Below are positions 6,742 to 13,198 of a DNA stretch of 31,168 nucleotides, piece after piece. The notes under the pieces are model-generated. The model worked only from the letters and a program-made list of their open reading frames with translations, made no database searches and was not told the DNA's origin. Every line of letters begins with the position of its first letter. Within the stretch, counting starts at the first letter, position 1. The translations under genes and the position numbers were made by a program. Source of the stretch: a virus; IMG/VR virus record IMGVR_UViG_3300027739_000025, positions 1-31,168 of that record, one strand, 5' to 3'.

Positions 6742-7023
6742 ATGGCGGGCCGCGTAGGGAGACCTTCGGGTCTGCCGGGTCCCTTTGCTCCCGGTCTTGC
6801 AGACCCTGCGCGGTTCGCCACCATTTCCCCGTCTGCAAGCGGTCAGTGGCGAACTCATCAACCAGCAAAGGAGTTCCGCCATGTCTCAGTCGCGCCCTAC
6901 CCAGAATCCGTCTGCCGCTCGTGCAGAAGGCTCCGATGTGAATCCAGAAAACATGCCGGTAATCACCCATGCGGGGTGCCGTGTCGTGACCACGGCGTTA
7001 CTGGCGAAGCTGTACGGGACTGA
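6742..7023 (+). CDS. Icd-like (cell-division-inhibitor-like) leader ORF
   Basis: A 93-residue ORF overlapping the start of the antirepressor gene in another frame, as icd overlaps ant in P1 immI. The N-terminal part (MAGRVGRPSGLPGPFAPG, then LADPARF) resembles the Icd/Ash-like leader proteins annotated upstream of phage antirepressors and P4-like genes, which share a Gly/Pro-rich start of the same spacing. The downstream half, where it overlaps the antirepressor gene, may be non-functional shadow. There is no strong ribosome binding site. P1 Icd interferes with host cell division; whether this protein does, or whether translation of the ORF only serves to couple antirepressor expression, cannot be decided from sequence. 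Confidence 0.45.
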   Translation: MAGRVGRPSGLPGPFAPGLADPARFATISPSASGQWRTHQPAKEFRHVSVAPYPESVCRSCRRLRCESRKHAGNHPCGVPCRDHGVTGEAVRD

Positions 7024-8056
7024 AGCGAAGTATGTACAGAAAAACTTCACTCGCAATGCTGCCCGGTTCGAGGAAGGCAAGCACTTCTATAGGCTGGAGG
7101 GCGCTGAACTCAAGGCTTTCAAGAACAGACCCGATAATATCGGGTCTGTTGATGACAGACCATCTTTAAGATGGTCTGTTGGTGTAAACGCTAGGAGCCT
7201 GACGCTCTGGACCGAGCACGGCGCCGCCCGCCATGCCAAGATGCTCGACACCGACCAGGCCTGGGATGTGTTCGGGAAGCTGGAGGACTGCTACTTCAGC
7301 CAAGTCGAGCAGGAAGTCCACCGACCCTCCTCTTCCCCCGCGCCGGCAGAGCAGGAAGATCCAGACACCGACGCCGACTTCGTCGTGCTGCGCTACCAGG
7401 GCATCAAGATCAGGGTCATGCACATGGAGGGCGGCTACTGGTACGGGGCGGCGGCCCTGGCCCGTGCGCTGGGTCGGCGCGACGCCTACGTCATCACCGG
7501 GTTTCTCCAGCCCTGGCAGCTCTCCTGCGTGCCGTGCGGCGGCCGGCATATCCAGATGGTCAGCCATACCGGCATGCTCGATCTGTCCGCCCGCTTCCGT
7601 GAGGGCAGCGAACTCCTCGTCTGGCTGGAGCGGAAAATCCCGCATGTGTTCTCCGCCGTCTCGGCTCCCCAGTCGGCCCCAACGCCGGAGCCGGCCAATC
7701 CGCTCGCTAGCGTGACGGGTGACGCTCGGCAACTGGCCATGGATTACTTCGGCAACTGCCGAAAGGCGGTGCTCGATGCCGGTGGCCAGGTGCCGAGCTG
7801 GGACGCCACGACCGAGCAGCGGATCGCCGATGGCGTTGCCGCCCTGCTGCTGGAGCGGCACCGCTATGTGTTGACCTTCGGCGAGGGCGGCGCACCGAAG
7901 ATGGAGGCCGTGCCGTTCGGCTCGGTGGTGGTCGATCCGGCGGACGGCGACCGCCTGGCCCGGTTGGTGTGGGAGCGGGTCCCGGTCGAGGCCCTTCCCA
8001 TTCTGATGGAGGCGGCCTGCCGGCGGCTGGCCCGGCTGGTCGAGGGCAGCCGGTAG
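6881..8056 (+). CDS. ORF6N-domain phage antirepressor
   Basis: A 391-residue protein. Residues 28-135 match the ORF6N/KilA-N-type DNA-binding domain of phage antirepressors: VVTTALLAKLYGTEAKYVQKNF, written in two parts VVTTALLAKLYGTE and AKYVQKNFTRN, then EGKHFYRLEGAELKAF and LWTEHGAARHAKMLDTDQAW. The middle (about 165-250) is a second domain with WYGAAALARALGRRDAYV, also BRO/antirepressor-like. The C-terminal 120 residues are unrecognised. It should antagonise the lysogenic repressor to allow induction. The ATG at 6881 follows AAAGGAG; a longer in-frame extension lacks such a site. Codons 82-100 are built from two perfect palindromes, discussed separately. A variant stop-associated repeat lies in frame at 7710. 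Confidence 0.75.
   Translation: MSQSRPTQNPSAARAEGSDVNPENMPVITHAGCRVVTTALLAKLYGTEAKYVQKNFTRNAARFEEGKHFYRLEGAELKAFKNRPDNIGSVDDRPSLRWSVGVNARSLTLWTEHGAARHAKMLDTDQAWDVFGKLEDCYFSQVEQEVHRPSSSPAPAEQEDPDTDADFVVLRYQGIKIRVMHMEGGYWYGAAALARALGRRDAYVITGFLQPWQLSCVPCGGRHIQMVSHTGMLDLSARFREGSELLVWLERKIPHVFSAVSAPQSAPTPEPANPLASVTGDARQLAMDYFGNCRKAVLDAGGQVPSWDATTEQRIADGVAALLLERHRYVLTFGEGGAPKMEAVPFGSVVVDPADGDRLARLVWERVPVEALPILMEAACRRLARLVEGSR
7124..7150. repeat. 27-bp perfect palindrome inside the antirepressor gene
   Basis: AACAGACCCGATA, a central A, then TATCGGGTCTGTT. It lies between the two conserved blocks of the ORF6N domain. Confidence 0.85.
7155..7179. repeat. 25-bp perfect palindrome inside the antirepressor gene
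   Basis: ACAGACCATCTT, a central T, then AAGATGGTCTGT. The outer seven bases are shared with the palindrome at 7124-7150; the inner bases differ but still pair. Confidence 0.85.
7710..7725 (+). repeat. Stop-associated repeat, in-frame variant
   Basis: GCGTGACGGGTGACGC, one base off the full form, inside the antirepressor coding sequence and read as Ser-Val-Thr-Gly-Asp-Ala, so here it does not provide a stop. Confidence 0.55.
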
Positions 8057-8064
8057 CGTAGACC

Positions 8065-8133
8065 TTGACCCTTAAATTGAGGGTCAATGGAAATCTCGTG
8101 GCGTGACGCGTCACATTCCCCGCGTCTGCGGGG
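8065..8133 (+). terminator. Stem-loops after the antirepressor gene
   Basis: TTGACCCT (8065-8072) pairs with AGGGTCAA (8080-8087), and CCCCGC (8118-8123) pairs with GCGGGG (8128-8133). Neither has a clear T tract. Between them, GTGACGCGTCAC (8103-8114) is a perfect palindrome sharing GCGTGACG with the dispersed repeat. Likely transcript end, but weak as an intrinsic terminator. Confidence 0.4.
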
Positions 8134-8215
8134 ATTCCCCCTTCCTTTATATGCATGACGAACAGGCGCGCGCCCATCCCAATGTGCGGCGCCCTCCTCT
8201 ACCTGTTCGTCGAGT

Positions 8216-8279
8216 AAAGAATTCTTTAATTCTTTAATTCAAGAATTCTTGATTGCTAGAATTCTTGAATTCTTTACTA
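8216..8279. repeat. 8-bp repeat array B
   Basis: Eight consecutive 8-bp units: AAAGAATT, CTTTAATT, CTTTAATT, CAAGAATT, CTTGATTG, CTAGAATT, CTTGAATT, CTTTACTA. It opens with AGTAAAG and closes with CTTTACT, its inverse complement. It is the longest of the four arrays and lies 160 bases before the gene at 8442, in an otherwise gene-free stretch (8057-8441). Confidence 0.8.
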
Positions 8280-8390
8280 TGATCGAGGTAGGCGCCGCGA
8301 GCATGCGGGCACGCCCTGGCCGTCTGGCCAGGGGTGTTCGGGAGGGTTTCGGGGCGTCACAGGAGGCCGCCAGCAGGCGGCAGAAAGATG

Positions 8391-8419
8391 AACGCCGGGG
8401 CATTGCAGGCCCCGGCGTT
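8391..8419 (+). promoter_or_regulatory. GC-rich hairpin in the leader of gene 8442
   Basis: AACGCCGGGGC (8391-8401) and GCCCCGGCGTT (8409-8419) form a perfect 11-bp stem with a 7-base loop, 22 bases before the ATG at 8442. No T tract follows, so it is more likely an attenuator, mRNA-stabilising or protein-binding element than a simple terminator. Confidence 0.55.
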
Positions 8420-8441
8420 CGGCGGACAAATGGAGATACCC

Positions 8442-9524
8442 ATGTCCTGTACCAATACTATCACCTTCGCCCGGCCGACGGCCTGGGCGTTCCGGTCCAT
8501 CGCCCTGGTGCTGTCCAGCGTCACCGCCGTGTCGGTCGGCCTGGCCATGTTCGTCCTGGTCGAGGATCGCCGGCTGGCTCTGCTGTTCGCCGTGGCGGCG
8601 GTACTGCTCGATGTCTTCAAGTACCTGGCCTGGCCGTTCGCGGCCGCGTTGCTGGGCGCCGGCCGGCGGCTGTGCGCGGTGCTGCTGGTGGTTTGTGCCC
8701 TGCTGCTGGCCGGGGTGTCGTGCTGGGCGACCTATGACCGGCTGATGACCTCCATCGTCGGCAGCCGTGCCGAGCAGCAGGCCGTCCAGTCGCAGCGCAT
8801 CGCCGATCTGGAAGCCGCCCGCGCGGACGATATCCGGCTGCTCGCCGGCCTGGATGCTGAGGCCGAATCGGTGCACGCCCAGGCGCTGGCCCTGCGGGAC
8901 CGCGGCATGGCGAGCAAGGCCACCGAACTAGAGGCTACTGCTCTACCCCGCATCGCCGATCAGCGCGAGCAGGCCCGCGCGCGGCTCGACCGCCAGTCCA
9001 TGGAGCTGACCGCGCTGCGCGCCAAGATGCCCAAGGGCGCCGGCCTGCCGCTGGAGGTGGCCACTCTGCTCTGCCTGGGCTTCGCCTTCGCTCTGGAGGT
9101 GGTCCCGGCGTTGATCCTGACCGCGCTGCGCCAGGTGCCGTCCCGTGTTCGGGTGGCCGATCTGGCTGCCCTGGAAACCGTCGAGGCCGTGCCGGCAACG
9201 CTGCTCCCGGCCCCGGAAGCGCGGCCGGAAACACCGACAACACCAGCAACGCTCCCCGGCAGCGGCCCGGCAGTGCTGGGCGACAACGCTGAGCTGCTAC
9301 AGAAACTGCTCCAGCACACCGCGGAAGCGGGGGCAGGCGCACTGGTCACGCTGCGCGAGTTCGCGAAAACGGCCGGCATCGGCAACCTGCGCGCCGGGCA
9401 GATTTTCCGCATGGCGGTTGAGGCGGGCGCGCTGGCCAAGACGGCGGGCGGGCGCTATGCGGTCTGCCGGGATGCAAGAATTCAAGAATTAAAGAATTCT
9501 TTACTCGTTGTGCAGGAGGCTTGA
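8442..9524 (+). CDS. Four-helix membrane protein with coiled coil and C-terminal winged-helix-like region
   Basis: A 360-residue protein not assigned to a family. Hydrophobic segments lie at about residues 12-34, 37-62 and 67-87, then a periplasmic or cytoplasmic coiled coil at about 95-190, then a fourth membrane segment at about 200-222 (ATLLCLGFAFALEVVPAL). After a Pro-rich linker, residues 300-345 (GALVTLREFAKTAGIGNL, then GQIFRMAVEAGAL) look like a winged helix. A membrane protein with a cytosolic DNA-binding tail could anchor DNA or sense envelope state. The ATG follows GGAGATA. It lies downstream of repeat array B, and its own 3' end contains array C, so it looks like part of the plasmid-maintenance regulon. 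Function unknown. Confidence 0.65.
   Translation: MSCTNTITFARPTAWAFRSIALVLSSVTAVSVGLAMFVLVEDRRLALLFAVAAVLLDVFKYLAWPFAAALLGAGRRLCAVLLVVCALLLAGVSCWATYDRLMTSIVGSRAEQQAVQSQRIADLEAARADDIRLLAGLDAEAESVHAQALALRDRGMASKATELEATALPRIADQREQARARLDRQSMELTALRAKMPKGAGLPLEVATLLCLGFAFALEVVPALILTALRQVPSRVRVADLAALETVEAVPATLLPAPEARPETPTTPATLPGSGPAVLGDNAELLQKLLQHTAEAGAGALVTLREFAKTAGIGNLRAGQIFRMAVEAGALAKTAGGRYAVCRDARIQELKNSLLVVQEA
9475..9506. repeat. 8-bp repeat array C
   Basis: Four units CAAGAATT, CAAGAATT, AAAGAATT, CTTTACTC, closing with CTTTACT as in array B. It lies inside the last codons of gene 8442 and 24 bases before the start of gene 9530, and is therefore both coding and a possible operator. Confidence 0.75.
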
Positions 9525-9529
9525 CGGCG

Positions 9530-10423
9530 ATGAGAGATCCCCACGACACCGCGACCCTTGACCTTGTCGAGGCTGCCCGCCAGCCGCTGAGCGCCGCCGA
9601 GCGGCAGCGCCGGCACCGGCAGAAGAGGAGGCGCGAGCGGGAGGAGGGCAGGCGCGTCGAACTGGAGTTCACCAGCGACGAGCTGATGCTCCTTCGGTAT
9701 CTGGCGGGCAAGGAGAGCCAGTATTGCAGTGAGCAGCATCCTGGAAGCCAGAATGAGCAGGCCTATACCAGCCTGCAGCGGCGCCTGTCCGTCGCCAGTG
9801 TGGGGCATGACTCTCCGGGCGACGCGCGCTGGTCGCGCGAGGCGCTGGAGCAGGGCGCAGCCGAGGCGCGGTGTTTTCTGGAGCGGCAGCGCCTGGAGGT
9901 TGAGGCTCTGCGAGCGCGAGTCGAGCAGCTGGAGCAGGAGAATGCCCAGTTGGTGGCCGAGCGCGACAGTCTGCTCGGGGGCGGTGACGATCTGCAGGAG
10001 GCCGAAGGCCTGCGCGAGTTCCGGCTGAGTGATAGCGACCTGGCATTTCTGCTGTGGTGCATCGACGGTCACCTGACGATCCGCAGCGACCTGGAGCACC
10101 TCAAGGCCCAGAGCGTTCGCGATCTGATCGACAGGCTGTTCAAGGATTCCCGCTGGAGTGCCTGCGTCGACACGATGGGCAATGACCAGGGCATTCGGAA
10201 CATCATCAAGCGCCACACGGAGGAGGCCAGCCGTGCGCATCGTAACTATCAGGAGGAGTTCAAGGCGCGGCGCAAGGATGGGGAGCGGTACACGCAGAGC
10301 CTTCGCAGCCTAGAGCGGGAGAACTCCATGGTGGTGGCCGAGCGGACCCAGGCCTTCGAGGTGGTCGCGGTGCTGCAGAAGCGACTGCGGGAGGCTGGGC
10401 TGAGCGATGACTACCGGGCGTGA
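9530..10423 (+). CDS. Basic N-terminus, coiled-coil hypothetical protein
   Basis: A 297-residue protein. Residues 20-42 are strongly basic (SAAERQRRHRQKRRRERE), followed by a segment RVELEFTSDELMLLRYLAG that resembles a beta-strand plus helix of ribbon-helix-helix type. Coiled coils follow at about 105-150 and 225-285. I do not recognise the family; the layout suggests a DNA-binding, oligomeric plasmid protein. AGGAGG at 9514-9519 favours ATG 9530 over the in-frame TTG at 9521. The start is six bases after the stop of gene 8442, so they are probably one operon under array C. It ends GCG-TGA within the dispersed repeat at 10418-10432. Confidence 0.6.
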   Translation: MRDPHDTATLDLVEAARQPLSAAERQRRHRQKRRREREEGRRVELEFTSDELMLLRYLAGKESQYCSEQHPGSQNEQAYTSLQRRLSVASVGHDSPGDARWSREALEQGAAEARCFLERQRLEVEALRARVEQLEQENAQLVAERDSLLGGGDDLQEAEGLREFRLSDSDLAFLLWCIDGHLTIRSDLEHLKAQSVRDLIDRLFKDSRWSACVDTMGNDQGIRNIIKRHTEEASRAHRNYQEEFKARRKDGERYTQSLRSLERENSMVVAERTQAFEVVAVLQKRLREAGLSDDYRA

Positions 10424-10432
10424 CGGTAACGC
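10418..10432 (+). repeat. Stop-associated repeat, copy 3
   Basis: GCGTGACGGTAACGC, the 15-bp form with one G fewer in the centre. TGA at 10421-10423 is the stop codon of gene 9530. Confidence 0.75.
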
Positions 10433-10547
10433 ATTGACCGCAGGAGATCCCATGAAATACATCAAAGGAGCATGACCTATTTACCATGAAGTGCGAGAGC
10501 TAAGCCGGCAAGTTCAGGTAAAATGGGCGCTTATCAAGGAGACCAGC

Positions 10548-11096
10548 GTGGCCGAACAGCAGTATTTTCCCGAGTTGGTCATCGCTGGTGAGCGCATCGA
10601 TCTCTCGCATCTCGAGCCTTTCACCTTCGTCGTCTATAGTCAGACGGCCAAGCGTGACCTGCGTGTGCACGTCACCTTTTCCAACCACTGTTTCAGCCAT
10701 GGCTATGACCAAGCGAGCCACCCTGCCAGCGAGCCGATCATCGATGCAGGATCACTCAGGCCCAGGACGTTCTGCCCGATCCGCTACCGCCTCTCTCAGC
10801 AGTTGCCTGCCCTGATCCAAACGCTGAATCATCCCAAGGCAAAAGTCTGGGAAACGACGGCGGAGCGCAACTGGTGTTATTCGATCACCATCGATGATCC
10901 GGAAGGCCCCTACCACGTCTTCTTTGAGGTACGCCGCGCTTCCAGAGATCGGCGGCAATGGCAGGATCTGCACCTGGTGGTGGAAAGTGCTTATCACCAA
11001 GATGAGGGTGGCGGGCCCAGCCTGAAGGGCTCGATGGCCTTCATCCTGCTGTGCGGCAAGGTCTATCTCGGCGAGCCGACCGCGACCAAACGCTGA
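10548..11096 (+). CDS. Hypothetical protein, candidate moron
   Basis: A 182-residue protein starting at GTG 10548 behind CAAGGAGACC; the upstream in-frame extension lacks such a site. Visible segments are FTFVVYSQTAKRDLRVHVTF, then PIRYRLSQQLPALI, WCYSITID and GPYHVFFEVRRASRD, suggesting a mixed alpha/beta fold rich in His and aromatic residues. I do not recognise a function; relatives of this kind on Pseudomonas plasmids and islands are annotated only as hypothetical or growth-adaptation proteins. It stands alone between a 124-base non-coding gap and its own terminator and appears lower in GC than its neighbours, the usual signature of an independently expressed cargo gene. Confidence 0.55.
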   Translation: MAEQQYFPELVIAGERIDLSHLEPFTFVVYSQTAKRDLRVHVTFSNHCFSHGYDQASHPASEPIIDAGSLRPRTFCPIRYRLSQQLPALIQTLNHPKAKVWETTAERNWCYSITIDDPEGPYHVFFEVRRASRDRRQWQDLHLVVESAYHQDEGGGPSLKGSMAFILLCGKVYLGEPTATKR

Positions 11097-11117
11097 GCTG
11101 AAAGGCAGAGACGAAAA

Positions 11118-11136
11118 AAGGCGCCATAGGCGCCTT
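11118..11136 (+). terminator. Terminator after gene 10548
   Basis: AAGGCGCC and GGCGCCTT form a perfect 8-bp stem around ATA, with an A tract before and CTTCTTC after. It can work on either strand. Confidence 0.6.
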
Positions 11137-11516
11137 CTTCGTATTCGTTAAAGCAGATCCGGACACCACTTCGGCTTACGCCTCGGTTCGCCTTGCGCGA
11201 ACACCCTTTCAGGCTAGGGAACGCTCAATCTCATCCGGTCAGTCGTTCCGCAGTTGCGGGATTATTATTCCACTATCAGTTGAATAGCGCAAAGCTAATT
11301 GATCATTTTCGATCATCGGAAATCACGCTGAATAACTCCGGATCACGCTACATCATCGCTGCGCGCAACGGACGCTATGTTCAATCGCCCCCACCAGATG
11401 AGCCCGCTCCGGCGGGATTTTTCATGGGCTCTGGCTGCCAGAGGGTAGGGGGGTGGCGTACCATAACCCCAGTATATGGTTTTACGCCGACCCCGCCCCT
11501 ATGGAGAGCCCAAGCT
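11137..11516. other. Gene-free stretch with one terminator and small inverted repeats
   Basis: No convincing gene. It is AT-richer in the middle (11250-11340). Visible elements are TGATC-ATTTTC-GATCA at 11300-11315, a terminator hairpin at 11403-11422, and ACCATA (11460-11465) with TATGGT (11475-11480) just before gene 11517, which could be an operator. An open frame running in from 11193 has no recognisable protein before residue 108. Confidence 0.5.
11403..11422 (+). terminator. Short intrinsic terminator
   Basis: CCCGC and GCGGG pair around TCCG and are followed by ATTTTT. It isolates the NinX-like gene from upstream transcription. Confidence 0.65.
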
Positions 11517-11933
11517 ATGCCCTCGACTGCTGACCCGTTCTTTGCCGCGCCGCCCATGGTCGAGGTGGCGGCCGGCGAGCTGGCCGGCGCTGCCCTGGCC
11601 TGGGCGGTGGCCGAGGCCGAGGGCCGCAAGCCGATCCTGCTGCCGCCAACCTACGGCTTGCCCGCGCGGGTGGCCGTGCGCGAGGCTGGCCGGCTGATCG
11701 CCTGGCGCCCCGAGCGCGACTGGTCGCAGGCTGGGCCGCTACTCGACCAGTGGTGCAAGGGCTTTGGCATGGTGCAAGACCCCGCCCACAAGGGGTTCCG
11801 CGCGTTCGCCTATGGCCGCGAGCCATTCCAGCGCCTGCAGGGCGGCCCGACGCTGCTGGTCGCCGCCTGCCGCGCGCGGGTGGTGGTCATGCTGGGCGAC
11901 GTGGTGCGGGTACCGGCCGAGCTGGTGGCCTGA
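11517..11933 (+). CDS. NinX-like phage protein (DUF2591)
   Basis: A 138-residue protein with the pattern of DUF2591 (phage NinX): an N-terminal VEVAAGELAGAALAWAVAEAEG, seen here as VEVAAGELAGAA and LAWAVAEAEG, a central YGLPARV region, and the C-terminal block GPTLLVAACRARVVVMLGD followed by VRVPAEL, close to the family signature of a Thr-Leu-hydrophobic-Ala-Ala core and a final Val-Pro-x-Glu-Leu. The biochemical role of NinX is unknown; in lambdoid phages it belongs to the nin region. Here it sits beside partition genes and overlaps the next gene by one base (TGATG), indicating coupled translation. Confidence 0.65.
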   Translation: MPSTADPFFAAPPMVEVAAGELAGAALAWAVAEAEGRKPILLPPTYGLPARVAVREAGRLIAWRPERDWSQAGPLLDQWCKGFGMVQDPAHKGFRAFAYGREPFQRLQGGPTLLVAACRARVVVMLGDVVRVPAELVA

Positions 11934-12169
11934 TGCGCCAGGCAATCAGCGAGGAGGCCCTGCAGCTGATGATCGCCCAGGGCGCAGCGCGCGAGTTTCT
12001 CGCCCGGCGCACAGCCGATGGGCAATGGTGGACCTTTAACGTGCGGATCGGGGTGAACTGGCTGCCGGTGCGGTCAAGGCGCGAGCCGCTGCGTAAGTGG
12101 GCCAGCCTGACCGCGGTCGAGCGCTTCGCCCAGGGGATGGGAGTGCGGTCCTTCCTGGTCGAGCTGTAG
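11933..12169 (+). CDS. ParC-family partition-associated-like protein
   Basis: A 78-residue protein. The order ISEEALQLMIAQGAAREFLARR, read as ISEEALQLM plus a Gly-Ala turn, then a central strand pair around WWTFNVRIG, then SRREPLRKWASL and a C-terminal GVRSFLVEL follows the short proteins annotated as ParC-family partition-associated or KorA-adjacent in Pseudomonas plasmids and integrative elements. Its role in those elements is not established. It overlaps the NinX-like gene and runs towards the leftward parA/parG-like pair, with a two-way terminator between them. Its TAG stop lies two bases before a minus-oriented stop-associated repeat. Confidence 0.55.
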   Translation: MRQAISEEALQLMIAQGAAREFLARRTADGQWWTFNVRIGVNWLPVRSRREPLRKWASLTAVERFAQGMGVRSFLVEL

Positions 12170-12170
12170 G

Positions 12171-12186
12171 GCGTTACCCGTCACGC
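12171..12186 (-). repeat. Stop-associated repeat, copy 4
   Basis: The full 16-bp form in minus orientation (plus strand GCGTTACCCGTCACGC), two bases after the stop of gene 11933. It is not in a coding sequence and provides no stop to the leftward genes. Confidence 0.75.
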
Positions 12187-12193
12187 ACGCAAG

Positions 12194-12219
12194 AAAAAGC
12201 CCTGCCATGTGCGGGGCTT
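12194..12219 (-). terminator. Terminator of the leftward par operon
   Basis: AAGCCC (12197-12202) pairs with GGGCTT (12214-12219), with inner pairs, and on the minus strand is followed by TTTTTC. It also can stop rightward transcripts from the NinX-like operon. Confidence 0.7.
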
Positions 12220-12239
12220 GTCGTTTGGGCGGCCGGTGC

Positions 12240-12515
12240 TTACTTGCTCGGTGTCCAGCCCTTTTTCTTCATGTAGTCGATCAGGGCCTCCTTGAATGCG
12301 GAGACCTGTGAGACTTCGTGCGTGGCGCAGAACAGGCGGAAGTCTTTGCGCAGCTCTGCCGGGATCTTGAAATTGATGTCGACCAGTTGGCTGTCGCTGC
12401 CGGTGCGGGTGTTGTTGCCAACCACGACGGTGTCGGCGGCCGATTGCGGCGGCTCGCCCTTGTTGAGGCGGTGGGGTTTTGGCGCACTGATGCGAGGGGT
12501 TTTTGCTTCGGTCAT
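12240..12515 (-). CDS. parG: ParG-like ribbon-helix-helix centromere-binding protein
   Basis: A 91-residue protein with a flexible, basic and polar N-terminal 43 residues and a C-terminal ribbon-helix-helix: strand LVDINFKIP (44-52), helix ELRKDFRLFCATHE (54-67), turn at VSQ, and helix SAFKEALIDYMKKKGW (72-87). This is the layout of ParG of TP228, whose mobile tail stimulates the ParF ATPase and whose RHH dimer binds the centromere and represses the par promoter. The gene follows parA by 19 bases on the same strand, the classical type Ib order. Its likely DNA sites are the 8-bp repeat arrays, one of which lies directly before parA. The symbol reflects resemblance, not proven orthology. Confidence 0.7.
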   Translation of the reverse strand: MTEAKTPRISAPKPHRLNKGEPPQSAADTVVVGNNTRTGSDSQLVDINFKIPAELRKDFRLFCATHEVSQVSAFKEALIDYMKKKGWTPSK

Positions 12516-12534
12516 GGCGTTCTCCAGAGGGCGT

Positions 12535-13185
12535 TCAGGCGCTGGCGATCAGGTGTTCAAAGCGCGCGATGGCAGCCTGGATGACCTGCAGGGCCTGTTC
12601 GCGCGGGGCTTTGTAGGGGGTTTCGATCACCGACAGGCCGGCGTCCATGGCGCGGCTGAAGGCGGGTTTCTGCGGGATCTCGCCCTCAAGGGTGGCGAAC
12701 CGGGTCTTGCTCAGGTAGGTGCGCGCTTCGACCAGTTCGGCGGTGCTGCTGCCGGTCTTGCACAGGACGAAGGCCAGGCGCTCGAGCGGGATGGCATGCT
12801 GGTCGGTCAGGGTGTTGGCTAGGGTCACCGCCGGTTCGAGGTCGTCGAGGGACAGCCCAGTGGGGATCAGCAGCAAGTTGGCGGCCTTGGCGATCGCCAC
12901 AGTTTCTGCGCTGGCGTGCGGTGCGCCGTCGACGATCAGGATGTCTGCGTCGCCGGCCTTGCGCACAGCACCGGCTACGTTGCCGAACATCTGCACCGGA
13001 ACCTCTGGACTGACACCAGCACGCAGGCGGCGCTGTTGCCATGCGGTGGCGGTTCCTTGTTTGGTGTCGAGGTCGGCCAGTAGCACAGACCAATCGTTGA
13101 GGGCGAAGGCAGTGCCCAAGGCGCGGGCGAGGGTGGACTTGCCGGGGCCGCCTTTTTGCGAAACGCATCCGATGACGTAGGGCAT
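12535..13185 (-). CDS. parA: ParA partition ATPase, type Ib
   Basis: A 216-residue deviant Walker ATPase without an N-terminal HTH, the size and form of ParF/type Ib ParA proteins. The Walker A box is KGGPGKSTLA (residues 11-20) with signature Lys11 and catalytic Lys16; Pro replaces the usual Val. Walker A' is LLADLDTKQGTAT (35-47), and Walker B is ILIVDGAP (82-89). The protein should form nucleoid-bound gradients that segregate plasmid copies. The ATG at 13185 has a weak ribosome binding site, and the repeat array starting at 13199 lies only 14 bases upstream, so repression by the ParG-like protein at that array is likely. A half copy of the stop-associated repeat (GCGTTACC) sits in the 5' leader. 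Confidence 0.9.
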   Translation of the reverse strand: MPYVIGCVSQKGGPGKSTLARALGTAFALNDWSVLLADLDTKQGTATAWQQRRLRAGVSPEVPVQMFGNVAGAVRKAGDADILIVDGAPHASAETVAIAKAANLLLIPTGLSLDDLEPAVTLANTLTDQHAIPLERLAFVLCKTGSSTAELVEARTYLSKTRFATLEGEIPQKPAFSRAMDAGLSVIETPYKAPREQALQVIQAAIARFEHLIASA

Positions 13186-13198
13186 GGCGTTACCTAGT

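Noticed and set aside
6514-8279. GAATTC words as restriction or cloning remnants
   Set aside because: They follow from the 8-bp unit ending GAATT followed by C and occur only within the arrays, with no vector sequence nearby.
8279-8737. ORF starting at the ATG at the end of array B
   Set aside because: Poor start signal, runs out of frame into gene 8442 and shows shadow composition.
11193-11516. N-terminal extension of the NinX-like protein
   Set aside because: It would run through a terminator and an inverted repeat and adds 108 residues absent from the family; ATG 11517 fits the family start.
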